In this document: positions 39,858-48,639 of the stretch, one piece after another | Layout of the letters: the number at the start of each line of letters is the position of its first letter | How positions within the stretch are numbered: position 1 is the first letter of the stretch | From: Tritrichomonas foetus | Taxonomy: Eukaryota > Parabasalia > Tritrichomonadida > Tritrichomonadidae | Assembly: GCA_001839685.1 (NCBI GenBank) | Contig: MLAK01000374.1 | Location: 33,037 to 97,036, forward strand | DNA length: 64,000 nt | Direction of reading: 5' to 3' | The notes under the pieces: generated by a model | What the model was told of the DNA's origin: nothing | The model's input: the letters and a program-made list of their open reading frames with translations, nothing else | Databases searched by the model: none | Program-made: the position numbers and the translations under genes

Positions 39858-40496
39858 TTATTGTGAGTATTTGCAATGGAGTGCCAGATTAACAAGTGCT
39901 GTCAATTTTTGGACATTTTCACAATGTGTCTGATACGAACATTGTTTATTGTCAAAGTACTGGAAGCTAACCCATTTTTGGTCCTTGGTCGGATCATTTA
40001 ATGGATAGCAATCGAATTTATCATTCAATAGCATAACTTTGTCCGCAGTATCCTTACTCTTTATTGTGAGCTTATCAGAATCAATGGTCAATTCGCATCG
40101 GTCAGCTGGCTTATATACGAACTTGCCAATTGTATCCGTGACAAAGTTTTGTGGCACTGTTGGCTTGCTTTGCGTAATGCTGGTTTTCCACTGAGCTTGT
40201 GTGTCGAGAATTCCTTTCTTAATTGAAACGATATCGAATTGATTGGGAGTGTAAACAAAGAACTGTGGTATGGCGCAAACGTGATTGATTTTGACCTTGA
40301 GTGAATGTAATTGGTCAATTTCTCCGAAAGCTTCTGAAACTTCGAGTCCATCTACATGGAAAATATTTACGGGGACTTTGTCTGCAGTATTTGTGTAAAA
40401 TAGCAACATATTATTTTCGATAATTGCCCATCGAGTTTTGGCTTCGCTTTCACTATTTAATAGTACTTTACAATACCATCCATTCGTTGCTGTCAT
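39858..40496 (-). CDS. small protein with tandem PH-like folds
   Basis: 212 residues. Residues about 5-105 open with GWYCKVLLNSESEAKTRWAI and continue IENNMLLFYTNTADKVPVNI, the strand-turn-strand pattern of PH domains. Residues about 125-205 repeat a similar layout (GKFVYKPADRCELTIDSDKL, then KWVSFQYFDN) and end in an amphipathic helix (ENVQKLTALVNLALHC). No lipid-binding basic motif is obvious. Annotation as PH-like is moderate; function unknown. Confidence 0.5.
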   Translation of the reverse strand: MTATNGWYCKVLLNSESEAKTRWAIIENNMLLFYTNTADKVPVNIFHVDGLEVSEAFGEIDQLHSLKVKINHVCAIPQFFVYTPNQFDIVSIKKGILDTQAQWKTSITQSKPTVPQNFVTDTIGKFVYKPADRCELTIDSDKLTIKSKDTADKVMLLNDKFDCYPLNDPTKDQKWVSFQYFDNKQCSYQTHCENVQKLTALVNLALHCKYSQ

Positions 40497-41023
40497 TTTA
40501 TAGTAAATAAAATTGACCTTAAAACAGCTGGAGTTTCAGAATATACGTGAAATTATTGACCATTAAAAATATATATTTTCTAAATCCATCTACTTTTATA
40601 CTACAACGGGCAAATAATATATCGTCATCTTCACATTAATTTAAAAGCACAATAGATTTAGAAAACCCTTGCTTCAACGATTTTATAACAATTTTCAGTG
40701 AAATGATGATAATCATTTCCCTTCAAATTGTGATTTTTCTTGCTTATTTTGGTTAATTCATCTTTTTGAATTATTTACCTGTCTTATCAATGCCATAAAT
40801 TATGTCTAACAGTGAATTCAGCTATGGCATTTTCCAACATGTCAACTTTTTGATTGAATATTTGAACATATTTTTGAATTACTGTAATTATTTTCAATAG
40901 ATAACGATCGATATTAATAACAATTCACCAAAAGAAAAAAATCTCAAAATTTGTGACAAATGGTCAATTATTGTATTAAATTCACCTAACCTTTGGCATT
41001 TTCCTCGAATTTACATACTTTCC
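40497..41023. other. divergent promoter region, no gene seen
   Basis: About 530 bp between the PH-like gene (minus) and the Rab gene (plus). AT-rich, with no element I can name. Confidence 0.5.
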
Positions 41024-41626
41024 ATGTCGACGAAGAAACTCGATGTTAAAACAATTTTACTTGGTGATTCTGCTGTTGGCAAGACATCACTTTTAACACG
41101 TATTGTACGCGACACTTTTGACGAAGACGTGACTTCAACGATCGGCGCAACTTACAGTTTCAAATCTGTCCAATATCAAAACTACGAAGTCCAACTGCAA
41201 ATTTGGGATACAGCTGGACAGGAACGATACAGATGCCTTGCTCCAATCTATTATCACGATACGCAAATTGTTTTTTTAGTTTATTCGGTAAATGATCGAA
41301 ACAGTTTCAATATCATCGATTTTTGGGTGAAGAACTTAAGCGAAAACAATGCAACTCCATCCCTCTTCGTTTTAATAGCCAACAAAAGCGATCTTGATCG
41401 AGGCGACGATGGAGTCACAATGGAAGAAGGAATGAAGAAAGCCGAAGATATAAATGCACGCTTTTCAGAGGTTAGTGCAAAAACCGGAAGTGGTGTCGTT
41501 GAGCTCCTCGATGCAATCGCGAAAGATTACGTCGAAACACTGAATCAAGATAAATCGTCTAAAAATGATGAGAAAATGCCTGCTTTAGCAGAAGACAAAC
41601 AAAAGGAAAAGAAATGTTGCGCATGA
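41024..41626 (+). CDS. Rab-family small GTPase
   Basis: 200 residues with every GTPase motif: P-loop GDSAVGKT (residues 14-21), switch I ending TSTIGATYS, WDTAGQERYR in switch II, ANKSD for guanine specificity, and SAK near residue 150. RabF-like features (IGATYSFKSV, RYRCLAPIYYHDT) place it with the Rab branch, close to the Rab5/21/22 group by motif style, though I cannot assign a subfamily. The C-terminus is hypervariable, Lys-rich and ends KKCCA, so the two cysteines for geranylgeranylation are followed by one residue. It regulates vesicle identity and docking. Confidence 0.88.
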   Translation: MSTKKLDVKTILLGDSAVGKTSLLTRIVRDTFDEDVTSTIGATYSFKSVQYQNYEVQLQIWDTAGQERYRCLAPIYYHDTQIVFLVYSVNDRNSFNIIDFWVKNLSENNATPSLFVLIANKSDLDRGDDGVTMEEGMKKAEDINARFSEVSAKTGSGVVELLDAIAKDYVETLNQDKSSKNDEKMPALAEDKQKEKKCCA

Positions 41627-42325
41627 TCTTCTTTTTTCCTAAAATGTTCTTAGACTTTATTTTTATCTACTTTTATTTGATTCTATTTAATAATTTCCAA
41701 TTTTGTATTATTTCGCGATAGTTTCTATCTGTTACGACAAAGTAGCGATAACATAAAGGGTACATTTTCATAAACATCAAATTGAGGAAAATTCTGAAAA
41801 CTCATAGAAAAAATGTTTGAGAGACCTCCACATTCAATCTATTGGCCTTAATAAAGAAAAAAAATGACCTAAAGATTTGATGATCCTATCAATATCTATA
41901 AACTTTTTGTAATAAGTTGTAAAAAGCATTGAAATATTATCTCAATTTGGATGTGTGCCATTTAAATTTTAACCATTAGAAAAACTAGATAGGGCAACTT
42001 TTTCTCCCAATTCATGCTATAATAGAGGTGGTTAATCTTTTAATAATTAATCATCGTTGATATTCATTCATGGAAAATTATTCATATTGACTATTTATCG
42101 AAAATACGTCTTATTTGTAATAATAAATGTTGGCTTCTCAGAAGGGAAAAAACAAACATCAGTGTTTTGAAAAAAGAATAAAGTCATATTTATTTTTTAG
42201 TTTGGTAATTATAACATACAATATGGGAATTCGAATTCAACTTTTTCAGTACTTATCTAGTTCTGTCATTGAAAAATCGGCTAATTATATAATGAAAAAG
42301 TCGATTTGCTTATTCCCCGCTTTGT
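41627..42325. other. intergenic, no gene seen
   Basis: AT-rich spacer after the Rab gene. A frame at 42127-42360 overlaps the next gene and is not protein-like. Confidence 0.5.
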
Positions 42326-43048
42326 TCAATCAACTCCTTCTTCTTCTTCATCACTTCTAATTGAATCTTTGAACTTAACCAATATTTCATACATTCTATC
42401 AAGACTGTTTGCTCCTGTTTCAAGCCTCTGTCTTCTTTCCATCAATTCCTGCATTTCTGCTCTTAATTGGTTGATTTTTGCACCTCTTTCAGCGACATTT
42501 GTCATTTGCCTGACAAAAAATGCCTCTCTTGTTTCAATTATGGGCTTAATCTTGGAGGAGAAGCAGAGGTGAAGTGGTCCAAGTGTGGAAGAAAAAGCGG
42601 AACTCATTTCTTCGAAATTTGATTTGAATTTCAAAAGATGCGAAAATTGGACTTTGGAGGAAGCATTCAATTTTAGAGCAACGTGCGATGAATAATGGCT
42701 TGACATTCCGTTTAATCTGTTTTTGAATACGTTTAAATTGGTATTAAATAATTCACGGATGCTTCTGGATGCATCTGGCAATAGAATTTCTGAGAGATGA
42801 GCTAACATCGGTATTGATTCGTTGAAAAAATTGAATGCAGTTTGGCAGCGTGAGGAAAAATTGGATATTTTATTCTGAGATAGGTTTCTCGTCAGTCTCA
42901 TTCGATCGATTCCACTACAGACGACTGTGAAAAAGTGGAGGGCTGAGTTGTCTAGAAACTGAAGAATTTTTTCGACATGGTAAAGATCGGGATATTGCGC
43001 TTTTTCTTTGATGGTCAATTTCGACTCTGTAAAAGAAAAGCCTTTCAT
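42326..43048 (-). CDS. helical protein of unknown function, BAR-like composition
   Basis: 240 residues from ATG 43048. TCATT at 43056-43060 is a good initiator-like motif. The chain is alpha-helical throughout, with long charged helices (residues about 95-225) and an acidic end (SIRSDEEEEGVD). Such chains occur in BAR-like and sorting nexin C-terminal regions, but no signature is decisive. Upstream of the ATG the same frame stays open to about 43189 with coding-like sequence (IQEISNNEGEENSSSS and on) but no Met, so the true N-terminus may be longer or spliced. Confidence 0.5.
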   Translation of the reverse strand: MKGFSFTESKLTIKEKAQYPDLYHVEKILQFLDNSALHFFTVVCSGIDRMRLTRNLSQNKISNFSSRCQTAFNFFNESIPMLAHLSEILLPDASRSIRELFNTNLNVFKNRLNGMSSHYSSHVALKLNASSKVQFSHLLKFKSNFEEMSSAFSSTLGPLHLCFSSKIKPIIETREAFFVRQMTNVAERGAKINQLRAEMQELMERRQRLETGANSLDRMYEILVKFKDSIRSDEEEEGVD

Positions 43049-43267
43049 GATTGGAAATGATGGCCATATCTGTCCCTCATCTTCATTACATTGGCTTGTT
43101 GATGAAGATGAGTTTTCTTCTCCTTCGTTATTTGAAATTTCCTGAATGGTAAAAAATGATGAGTTTTTAAATCACATGTCGTTATTTTCAAAATGATAAA
43201 TTTATCAAAATCTAAAGTATTCAATTAAAATCTTGATATTTTTTATCGTACTGTACGTTAAGTCATA

Positions 43268-45304
43268 ATGAGTTTATTCGAGAAATCTACAAGAGGCACT
43301 TCCACGAAACAAATGAGTGCATCAAATACTTCAAACTTTCAAATACTATCGAATATGAGCAGCTCAACTGACAAGGACACTTTAATAGATGAGATGCAAC
43401 AAAAAATTGGTGATCTGTTAAAATGTAATCAAGAGTTATGTGTTTTACGGAAAGAAAATGAATCACTCAAACAGCAAATTTCAAATCTTCATATTCAATC
43501 AATTTCAACCAAAGAAGAATATGATCGAGAAATCGAACAATTGAAAAAAGTGATTTCACAGCATATTGAAACAGAAAAACAACTCAATGAGAAACTGGAA
43601 CAGCTCAGTGACTCCAATTCTAAATATAAAAGTCAAATAACCCAATTTCAATATCAAATGAGCAAAATGCAAGAAAATACAGAACAACTAAGTGAAAAGT
43701 ATATGAAGCAAATATCTCAAAATAAAAGCACAATTGAAGACAAAGATAAAAGGATTTCAGAACTAAAAGGACAAATCAAAGAACTTAAAACTCAAAGTTC
43801 TATCGATTCCAATGCTTTTCTCCAACAAAAGGCAGAATTTGAAAAGTTAGGTGAAGAATCAATTGAATATCAAAATCAGATAGATCAATTCCAAAAAAAG
43901 TTTAAACTTCAAAATCGTGCTTTAAAGCAACTTAACAGTCAAGTAAAACAAAAAGATTTATCTATCAATGAACTACAAAGTCAAATTGATGCCTATACTG
44001 AACATGAGTCTAAATTATCTACTGAAATAACTACTTTGAATGATTCTGTAAATGGAAAGGATCATAGAATTCAGGAATTAGAGGAAATGTGTGCACAAAT
44101 AATTAAGTTTTGTAAAGTGGAAAATTATGAATCTGTATTTGATTACATTAAAAAGAAAAGACACGAAAATAAAATGCTCAAAAGAGCCATTAAATCTTCT
44201 CAAAAAGTCATGAAAGAATCACAAGTAACATATCAAAATAATCATAATGCATTTGAAGAAAAGTTGATTGAAGTTTCAGACCAAAGAGATGAAGCCAGAA
44301 AAGAAATAATCAATCTTCGAGAAATAATAAAAGGAAAAGAAATGGAAAATGAAAATCTCATCATTCGTTTAGCTAGATTTGAAAAAAGAGATTTAATTAG
44401 AGGAACAGTTTCCAACTGCAACAAACTGCTGGTGGATAGAATTTACCGTATATATAGTTTGGTTGATCCAGATAAAGAGCTTCCAACATTAAAATCTATT
44501 ATTCATGCTTCATTAATGCTGAGAAGATGGATTAAACTTCAAGGAACTAAAAAGAAATATGAAAAAGATGGAAGAAATTGGTGGTGGCTTGTTCCTAATG
44601 ATGGAGATCATTCAGACAAATTCTATTTTGCAGTTCAAGATAAACTTGTTCAATTAAGTGATGAACAAAAGAAAAACGAAAAACTTACACTCGAAAATTC
44701 AGAAATGTCAGATAGAATTCAAACTCTAGAAAAAGAAATCGCTCAAAAGAATGAATTGCTAAGTGAGAACCAAAGTAGAATAGAAAACATGGAAAATTCA
44801 ATTAAAGAAAAAACGAAAATTTTGGAAAGTAAGGTTAGCAAGGAAGATATGGATATTGTGTGTGATAAATACTCTCAACTAAAGAAGTACTTAAAATCAA
44901 CATTAGCAAGTGTTCAACAAAAAGACGAACAAATTAATGAATTGTCAACATCACTCGCAAATATTCAACAAGATCATGAATGTAGTATACGAGAATCAGA
45001 AAGCATCAATGCTGAACTTGAAGAAGCTCAAAAATCTAATGAAAAATTGCAAGATGAATTAGAATTAGTATATCATGCTTTAAATGAGAAAAATAGAGAA
45101 ATGTTGCTTTTAGAAAGAAAAATTGCTTTAGGTGAATCAGAAAAATCTGTCATGCATTCACATATTTCTTCGGTCGTTGCGGATAATCAAAGACTAAACA
45201 AAGCAGATTATTCGAGCATAAATATAAGAAATTGCGAGGATTCAGATATTTCCCACCGCCTGCGAATTATGGCCAATAACCTTTCTGGTACTTTATGTGA
45301 TTAA
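43268..45304 (+). CDS. long coiled-coil protein
   Basis: 678 residues. Residues about 35-280 and 455-640 are near-continuous heptad coiled coil. Between them a globular-looking insert (about residues 380-445) reads LVDRIYRIYSLVDPDKELPT and contains GRNWWWLVPNDGD. A TCATA motif at 43263-43267 abuts the ATG. Proteins of this build are usually cytoskeletal, centrosomal or Golgi-associated. I do not recognise the family. It is divergent from the helical gene across about 220 bp. Confidence 0.55.
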   Translation: MSLFEKSTRGTSTKQMSASNTSNFQILSNMSSSTDKDTLIDEMQQKIGDLLKCNQELCVLRKENESLKQQISNLHIQSISTKEEYDREIEQLKKVISQHIETEKQLNEKLEQLSDSNSKYKSQITQFQYQMSKMQENTEQLSEKYMKQISQNKSTIEDKDKRISELKGQIKELKTQSSIDSNAFLQQKAEFEKLGEESIEYQNQIDQFQKKFKLQNRALKQLNSQVKQKDLSINELQSQIDAYTEHESKLSTEITTLNDSVNGKDHRIQELEEMCAQIIKFCKVENYESVFDYIKKKRHENKMLKRAIKSSQKVMKESQVTYQNNHNAFEEKLIEVSDQRDEARKEIINLREIIKGKEMENENLIIRLARFEKRDLIRGTVSNCNKLLVDRIYRIYSLVDPDKELPTLKSIIHASLMLRRWIKLQGTKKKYEKDGRNWWWLVPNDGDHSDKFYFAVQDKLVQLSDEQKKNEKLTLENSEMSDRIQTLEKEIAQKNELLSENQSRIENMENSIKEKTKILESKVSKEDMDIVCDKYSQLKKYLKSTLASVQQKDEQINELSTSLANIQQDHECSIRESESINAELEEAQKSNEKLQDELELVYHALNEKNREMLLLERKIALGESEKSVMHSHISSVVADNQRLNKADYSSINIRNCEDSDISHRLRIMANNLSGTLCD

Positions 45305-46256
45305 TAAATATTTGTTAAAGAATATATATATTTCGAACATATCTATTTTTAAGAAATATTTTTATAATTAATTATATAATATGTAGCAACGAAAAAACTT
45401 AAGAGAGTAGCACTATATTGTAGGATTTTCACCTAAAATTTTAACTTTGGAATTATTGAGCAACTTATTAAAACATGCTAATTCTTTGCAGGTTTGACTC
45501 TACTGTTGTTGATTTGAGAAGTTTTACAGACTTAAAACTTTAATAATATTTGTTTTAAGGTTTTTCATTTGGTTTTTGACTCTTTGAAGATTAGTTATTA
45601 TTTCTTCAGATAATTATCTGAATCCTTCACGTTGGGGAATTATATCTCCAATAATCATAATAGATAATCCGGCTTCATTTGTTAGTTTGATGATTGGAAT
45701 CGTTTGATTTCAGAAAAATAGAAATGTTTGAACATTGACAATCACCGTGGGCAACAGAAATCATGGATGTTGAAATCCGTAAGAGGATTTGAAACTTCTT
45801 TTCATATTAGCAGAATTTTCCCAATCATCATCAAAGCCTTTGAATTAAATAATAAGTATTTCAGATTCATAATAAAATATCCTTTTAATATCTTTTATAA
45901 AAGGGACTGATAATGTGTTCATATTAAAGAACCCTTTTGTTGATATAATATATTGTGTAATTAATATATTGAGTGTGTTAACTTTCCGTTTGTTGTTTTC
46001 TTAAATGATGTGAAATTCCAAATATTTAAAAAAATATTAATTGAATATCAAATGGCATTTTAATAATGCATTAATTCATGATATTAAATTGATGAACCCA
46101 AATTGGATTATGTGAACAAAAAAATTGAAATATTTGAGCAGAATGAGTTTTAAAAAGTAAATTCTTGAAGATTGGAAAAAAAACTTGATAACAAAAATTT
46201 CAATGAAAATATCATCATTATTTTTAAATATAGGTAATGAACGAATCTTTCAGCTT
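45305..46256. other. intergenic, no gene seen
   Basis: About 950 bp of AT-rich sequence upstream of the tRNA gene. Short frames such as 45728-45910 have no support. Confidence 0.5.
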
Positions 46257-46328
46257 GGGTGGTTAGCTCAGTGGTAGAGCGCTACATTTGCATTGTAGAG
46301 GCCAGGGGTCCGACTCCCCTACTATCCA
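46257..46328 (+). tRNA. tRNA-Ala (anticodon UGC)
   Basis: A 72-nt cloverleaf without the encoded CCA. The acceptor arm GGGTGGT pairs with ACTATCC, including the G3:U70 wobble pair that identifies alanine tRNAs. The D arm holds the A box (TTAGCTCAGTGGTAGAGC). The anticodon stem CTACA/TGTAG encloses the loop TTTGCAT with anticodon TGC. The T arm holds the B box (GGGGTCCGACTCCCC). A run of T follows 3 nt after the discriminator A (46330 onward), suitable as an RNA polymerase III terminator. No intron. Confidence 0.97.
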
Positions 46329-46329
46329 T

Positions 46330-46347
46330 CTTTTTTTTCTTTTTTAC
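46330..46347 (+). terminator. RNA polymerase III terminator of tRNA-Ala
   Basis: Two T runs (eight T, then six T after a C) start directly after the tRNA 3' end. Confidence 0.8.
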
Positions 46348-46388
46348 AAGGGGATGTTATAGAGAACGTTTATATTTCGATTTTCACC

Positions 46389-47261
46389 ATGAGTGATTCA
46401 GATGAAGAGTTCACTCAAGAAACTCAAACAACAAACAACGAATTAGAAGACGGTCGTGTTGCTCGTCTTTTTCTTTACAAAAGTCGAGAACGTCAATCAG
46501 TTCGAAGGCAACAATTGAAACCAGTTTTGGACGAATACCGCGAAAAGTCACGTGCAAAAAGAAGAGATCCTATCAAATCCGCCAGCAAATTATTAACCGA
46601 GTCGATTGGCCTTCAAATCGTTGATGGCCTTGCACCAGGCGAAAAACCTTCTCAAAGCGGCAAAAACTTTCTTGTCAGAACTCACAAATATCCAAAAGAT
46701 GTACCTTTGCCTTTTACGGTCCAACAGAAGCAAGAATTTGGATTATTAACCTTATGTTTTTTCATTGTTTATTTCAAAGGAGATTTGGTCGATATGGACC
46801 AATTATGGCAAATTCTCGAAAACAGCGGCGTTCCAGCAGAATCAGATACTTTCGGGAAATTAACAGATTTATTAAATAAATGGATATCACAAGATTACTT
46901 CAAATCGAAAAAGAAAGAAAATGATACATCCGCTGGTCCTAAAAAGGTGATTTCATTGGGTCCGAGGTTCTATGCTGAGTTTGGAAATGATGTATTGATG
47001 GCAATGGCCAAAGAACTGGTTTGTGATGTGACTCCACCAGAAGAAGATGAAAATAATGACGGAAATAACATAGAAGTTGAAAATGACACAAATGACGAAC
47101 ACGATCGGGGAGAATACCAAGAAAGAACCCAGCTGTCTGACAGCGAAGACTCAATTGAAGAAGTTCCACAGAAAAAGGGAAGAAATGTCCGAGAACAGCA
47201 AAAGCAGAAACAGAAACAAAAGCAGAAAAAGAAAGGAAGAAGGGAAGTCGAATCAGACTGA
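46389..47261 (+). CDS. MAGE-domain protein, likely Nse3 of the SMC5/6 complex
   Basis: 290 residues. Residues about 60-215 match the MAGE homology domain: KLLTESIGLQIVDG early on, then GLLTLCFFIVYFKGDLVDMD with QLWQILENSGV (helix-turn region), FGKLTDLLNKWISQDYF (second winged helix), and LGPRFYAEFGNDVLMAMAKE, corresponding to the W-G-P-R-A-Y-A-E-T block of MAGE proteins. The acidic N-terminus and the Lys/Gln-rich C-terminus are disordered. In organisms with a single MAGE protein this is Nse3, which binds Nse1 (RING) and Nse4 and helps load SMC5/6 on DNA for repair. TCACC directly precedes the ATG. The gene starts 61 nt after the tRNA. Confidence 0.82.
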   Translation: MSDSDEEFTQETQTTNNELEDGRVARLFLYKSRERQSVRRQQLKPVLDEYREKSRAKRRDPIKSASKLLTESIGLQIVDGLAPGEKPSQSGKNFLVRTHKYPKDVPLPFTVQQKQEFGLLTLCFFIVYFKGDLVDMDQLWQILENSGVPAESDTFGKLTDLLNKWISQDYFKSKKKENDTSAGPKKVISLGPRFYAEFGNDVLMAMAKELVCDVTPPEEDENNDGNNIEVENDTNDEHDRGEYQERTQLSDSEDSIEEVPQKKGRNVREQQKQKQKQKQKKKGRREVESD

Positions 47262-47287
47262 TTTTCATTCTTTTCTGACTCCCAACT

Positions 47288-47293
47288 TTATGA
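47288..47293 (+). repeat. target-site duplication TTATGA, left
   Basis: Matches 48246-48251, flanking the element 47294-48245. Confidence 0.65.
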
Positions 47294-47582
47294 AAGAAGT
47301 GTGCAACCAAACTTTCACCGACAGATCGTTCCCAAATTTTGACAGCTTCTTATATAGCAGTAGTATAATAAAATAAACCATACTTCGGGAAAATCTGTCT
47401 AGGAATTATCGAGAAACGAAATTTCATTCAAATGCATAAATTTTTGTGAAGAAATTAGGTCAAATAATTTTACCATGCACATTTTTAAAAAATGTGTCAG
47501 TTTGAAAGAATTCCATACGTTTATTCTTACAAAAACTGGTAATTTATTCAATCATTAAAACTTTTTATTAAATGATATTTCT

Positions 47583-48013
47583 TTATTCCGAAGGTATTGA
47601 TTCTATATAACTATCTAAATATGCTTTTNNNNNNNNNNNNNNNNNNNNNNNNNNNNNNNNNNNNNNNNNNNNNNNNNNNNNNNNNNNNNNNNNNNNNNNN
47701 NNNNNNNNNNNNNNNNNNNNNNNNNNNNNNNNNNNTGATAAAAGTTTCATATTTCGGCCTCTCTTCAATAAGCGGCATACTTGCATCATCACTACTCACA
47801 TCTGCACGCAAATAAATCTTCTATTAGTGGTTTTGACCTTTGTCGAATCACCCATTTCTCGCGATGAATCATATCTCGAAAACGCCTAGAAATGTTTGGT
47901 GTTTTTATTCCATCATCATAAAGAGCAAACAGAATTATTCTAGTACCAAAAATAACAAAAAAAGTTGTCGGTGAAATTTCGAGATTCAGATTTTTGTGAC
48001 CAAATTTCCTCAA
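47583..48013 (-). pseudogene. broken frame inside the candidate transposon
   Basis: On the minus strand a stretch of about 70 residues (LEISPTTFFVIFGTRIILFA and RDMIHREKWVIRQRSKPLIEDLF) stops at 47792. A second frame overlaps it by a +1/-1 shift (DVSSDDASMPLIEERPKYET) and runs into the assembly gap. After the gap KAYLDSYIESIPSE reaches a stop at 47583. There is no ATG at the upstream end. It looks like one protein with a frameshift and missing middle, or a fragment. I recognise no transposase motif. Confidence 0.4.
47628..47735. other. assembly gap (108 N)
   Basis: Unknown bases inside the candidate transposon. A repetitive element is a common reason for such a gap. Confidence 1.
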
Positions 48014-48245
48014 TAAAATAAAATTATAAAGTATATTTAATAAGCTCTCTTAATCAATAATTTATTCATTTTTGATTAATAATTCTCATCACCGAAAATT
48101 TTAGACAAGCTACTTTTCAAGGATAATAGTATTCTAAATGCTCTTCTTAATTTATGAGTCTTATAAGATAATCTTGAATATTCATGAAAATATAACAGTC
48201 AGAAATTTCACTTTTTTTTAGTAAACGGTTGGTTGCACACTTCTT

Positions 48246-48251
48246 TTATGA
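48246..48251 (+). repeat. target-site duplication TTATGA, right
   Basis: Second copy of the 6-bp duplication flanking the candidate transposon. The rest of 48252-48639 is low-complexity T-rich sequence (TTTTA repeats and T runs near 48361-48420) with no gene. Confidence 0.65.
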
Positions 48252-48639
48252 ACGGAACAGAAATGATATTATATAGATTATTCTTTATTTAAAAAAAAAT
48301 TATAAACTTCATATCTTTTAATAACACAATTTAACTTTTTTATGTTTCAATTTTTCTCTTTTATTTTATTTTATTTTATTTTTTTTTTTTTTTTTTCTCT
48401 TTTATTTTTTTTTTTTTTATAGTTCGGAGTTAATCCATTCTTAATCCATTGGTGATTGGACAATGGAATCAATCAAATTAACTAATGATCACAAAGGACT
48501 CATTCACTATATCACATTTTATTAGGCTAGTCAATCAATTCAATAAAACAAGAAGAGAAATCCATATTCCAGTTGTTAGACATATTGTTTATCTAAAAAG
48601 AAGAAGATAAGAAGTTAGATAGTGTTTGTTTATTATAAC

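Larger units (their letters stand above)
47294..48245. mobile_element. candidate DNA transposon with 17-bp terminal inverted repeats
   Basis: The left end AAGAAGTGTGCAACCAA (47294-47310) is the exact reverse complement of the right end (48229-48245). Both ends are flanked by TTATGA, a 6-bp target duplication. The visible length is 952 bp including the 108-base assembly gap, whose true size is unknown. A broken frame on the minus strand lies inside. The insertion begins 32 bp after the stop of the Nse3/MAGE gene. I cannot name the superfamily; 6-bp duplications are known for several classes, including Mavericks, but 17-bp repeats are far too short for an intact Maverick. Confidence 0.7.

Noticed and set aside
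47294..48245. Assignment of the element to Mavericks on the basis of a 6-bp duplication
   Set aside because: The terminal repeats are only 17 bp and no Maverick gene is visible.
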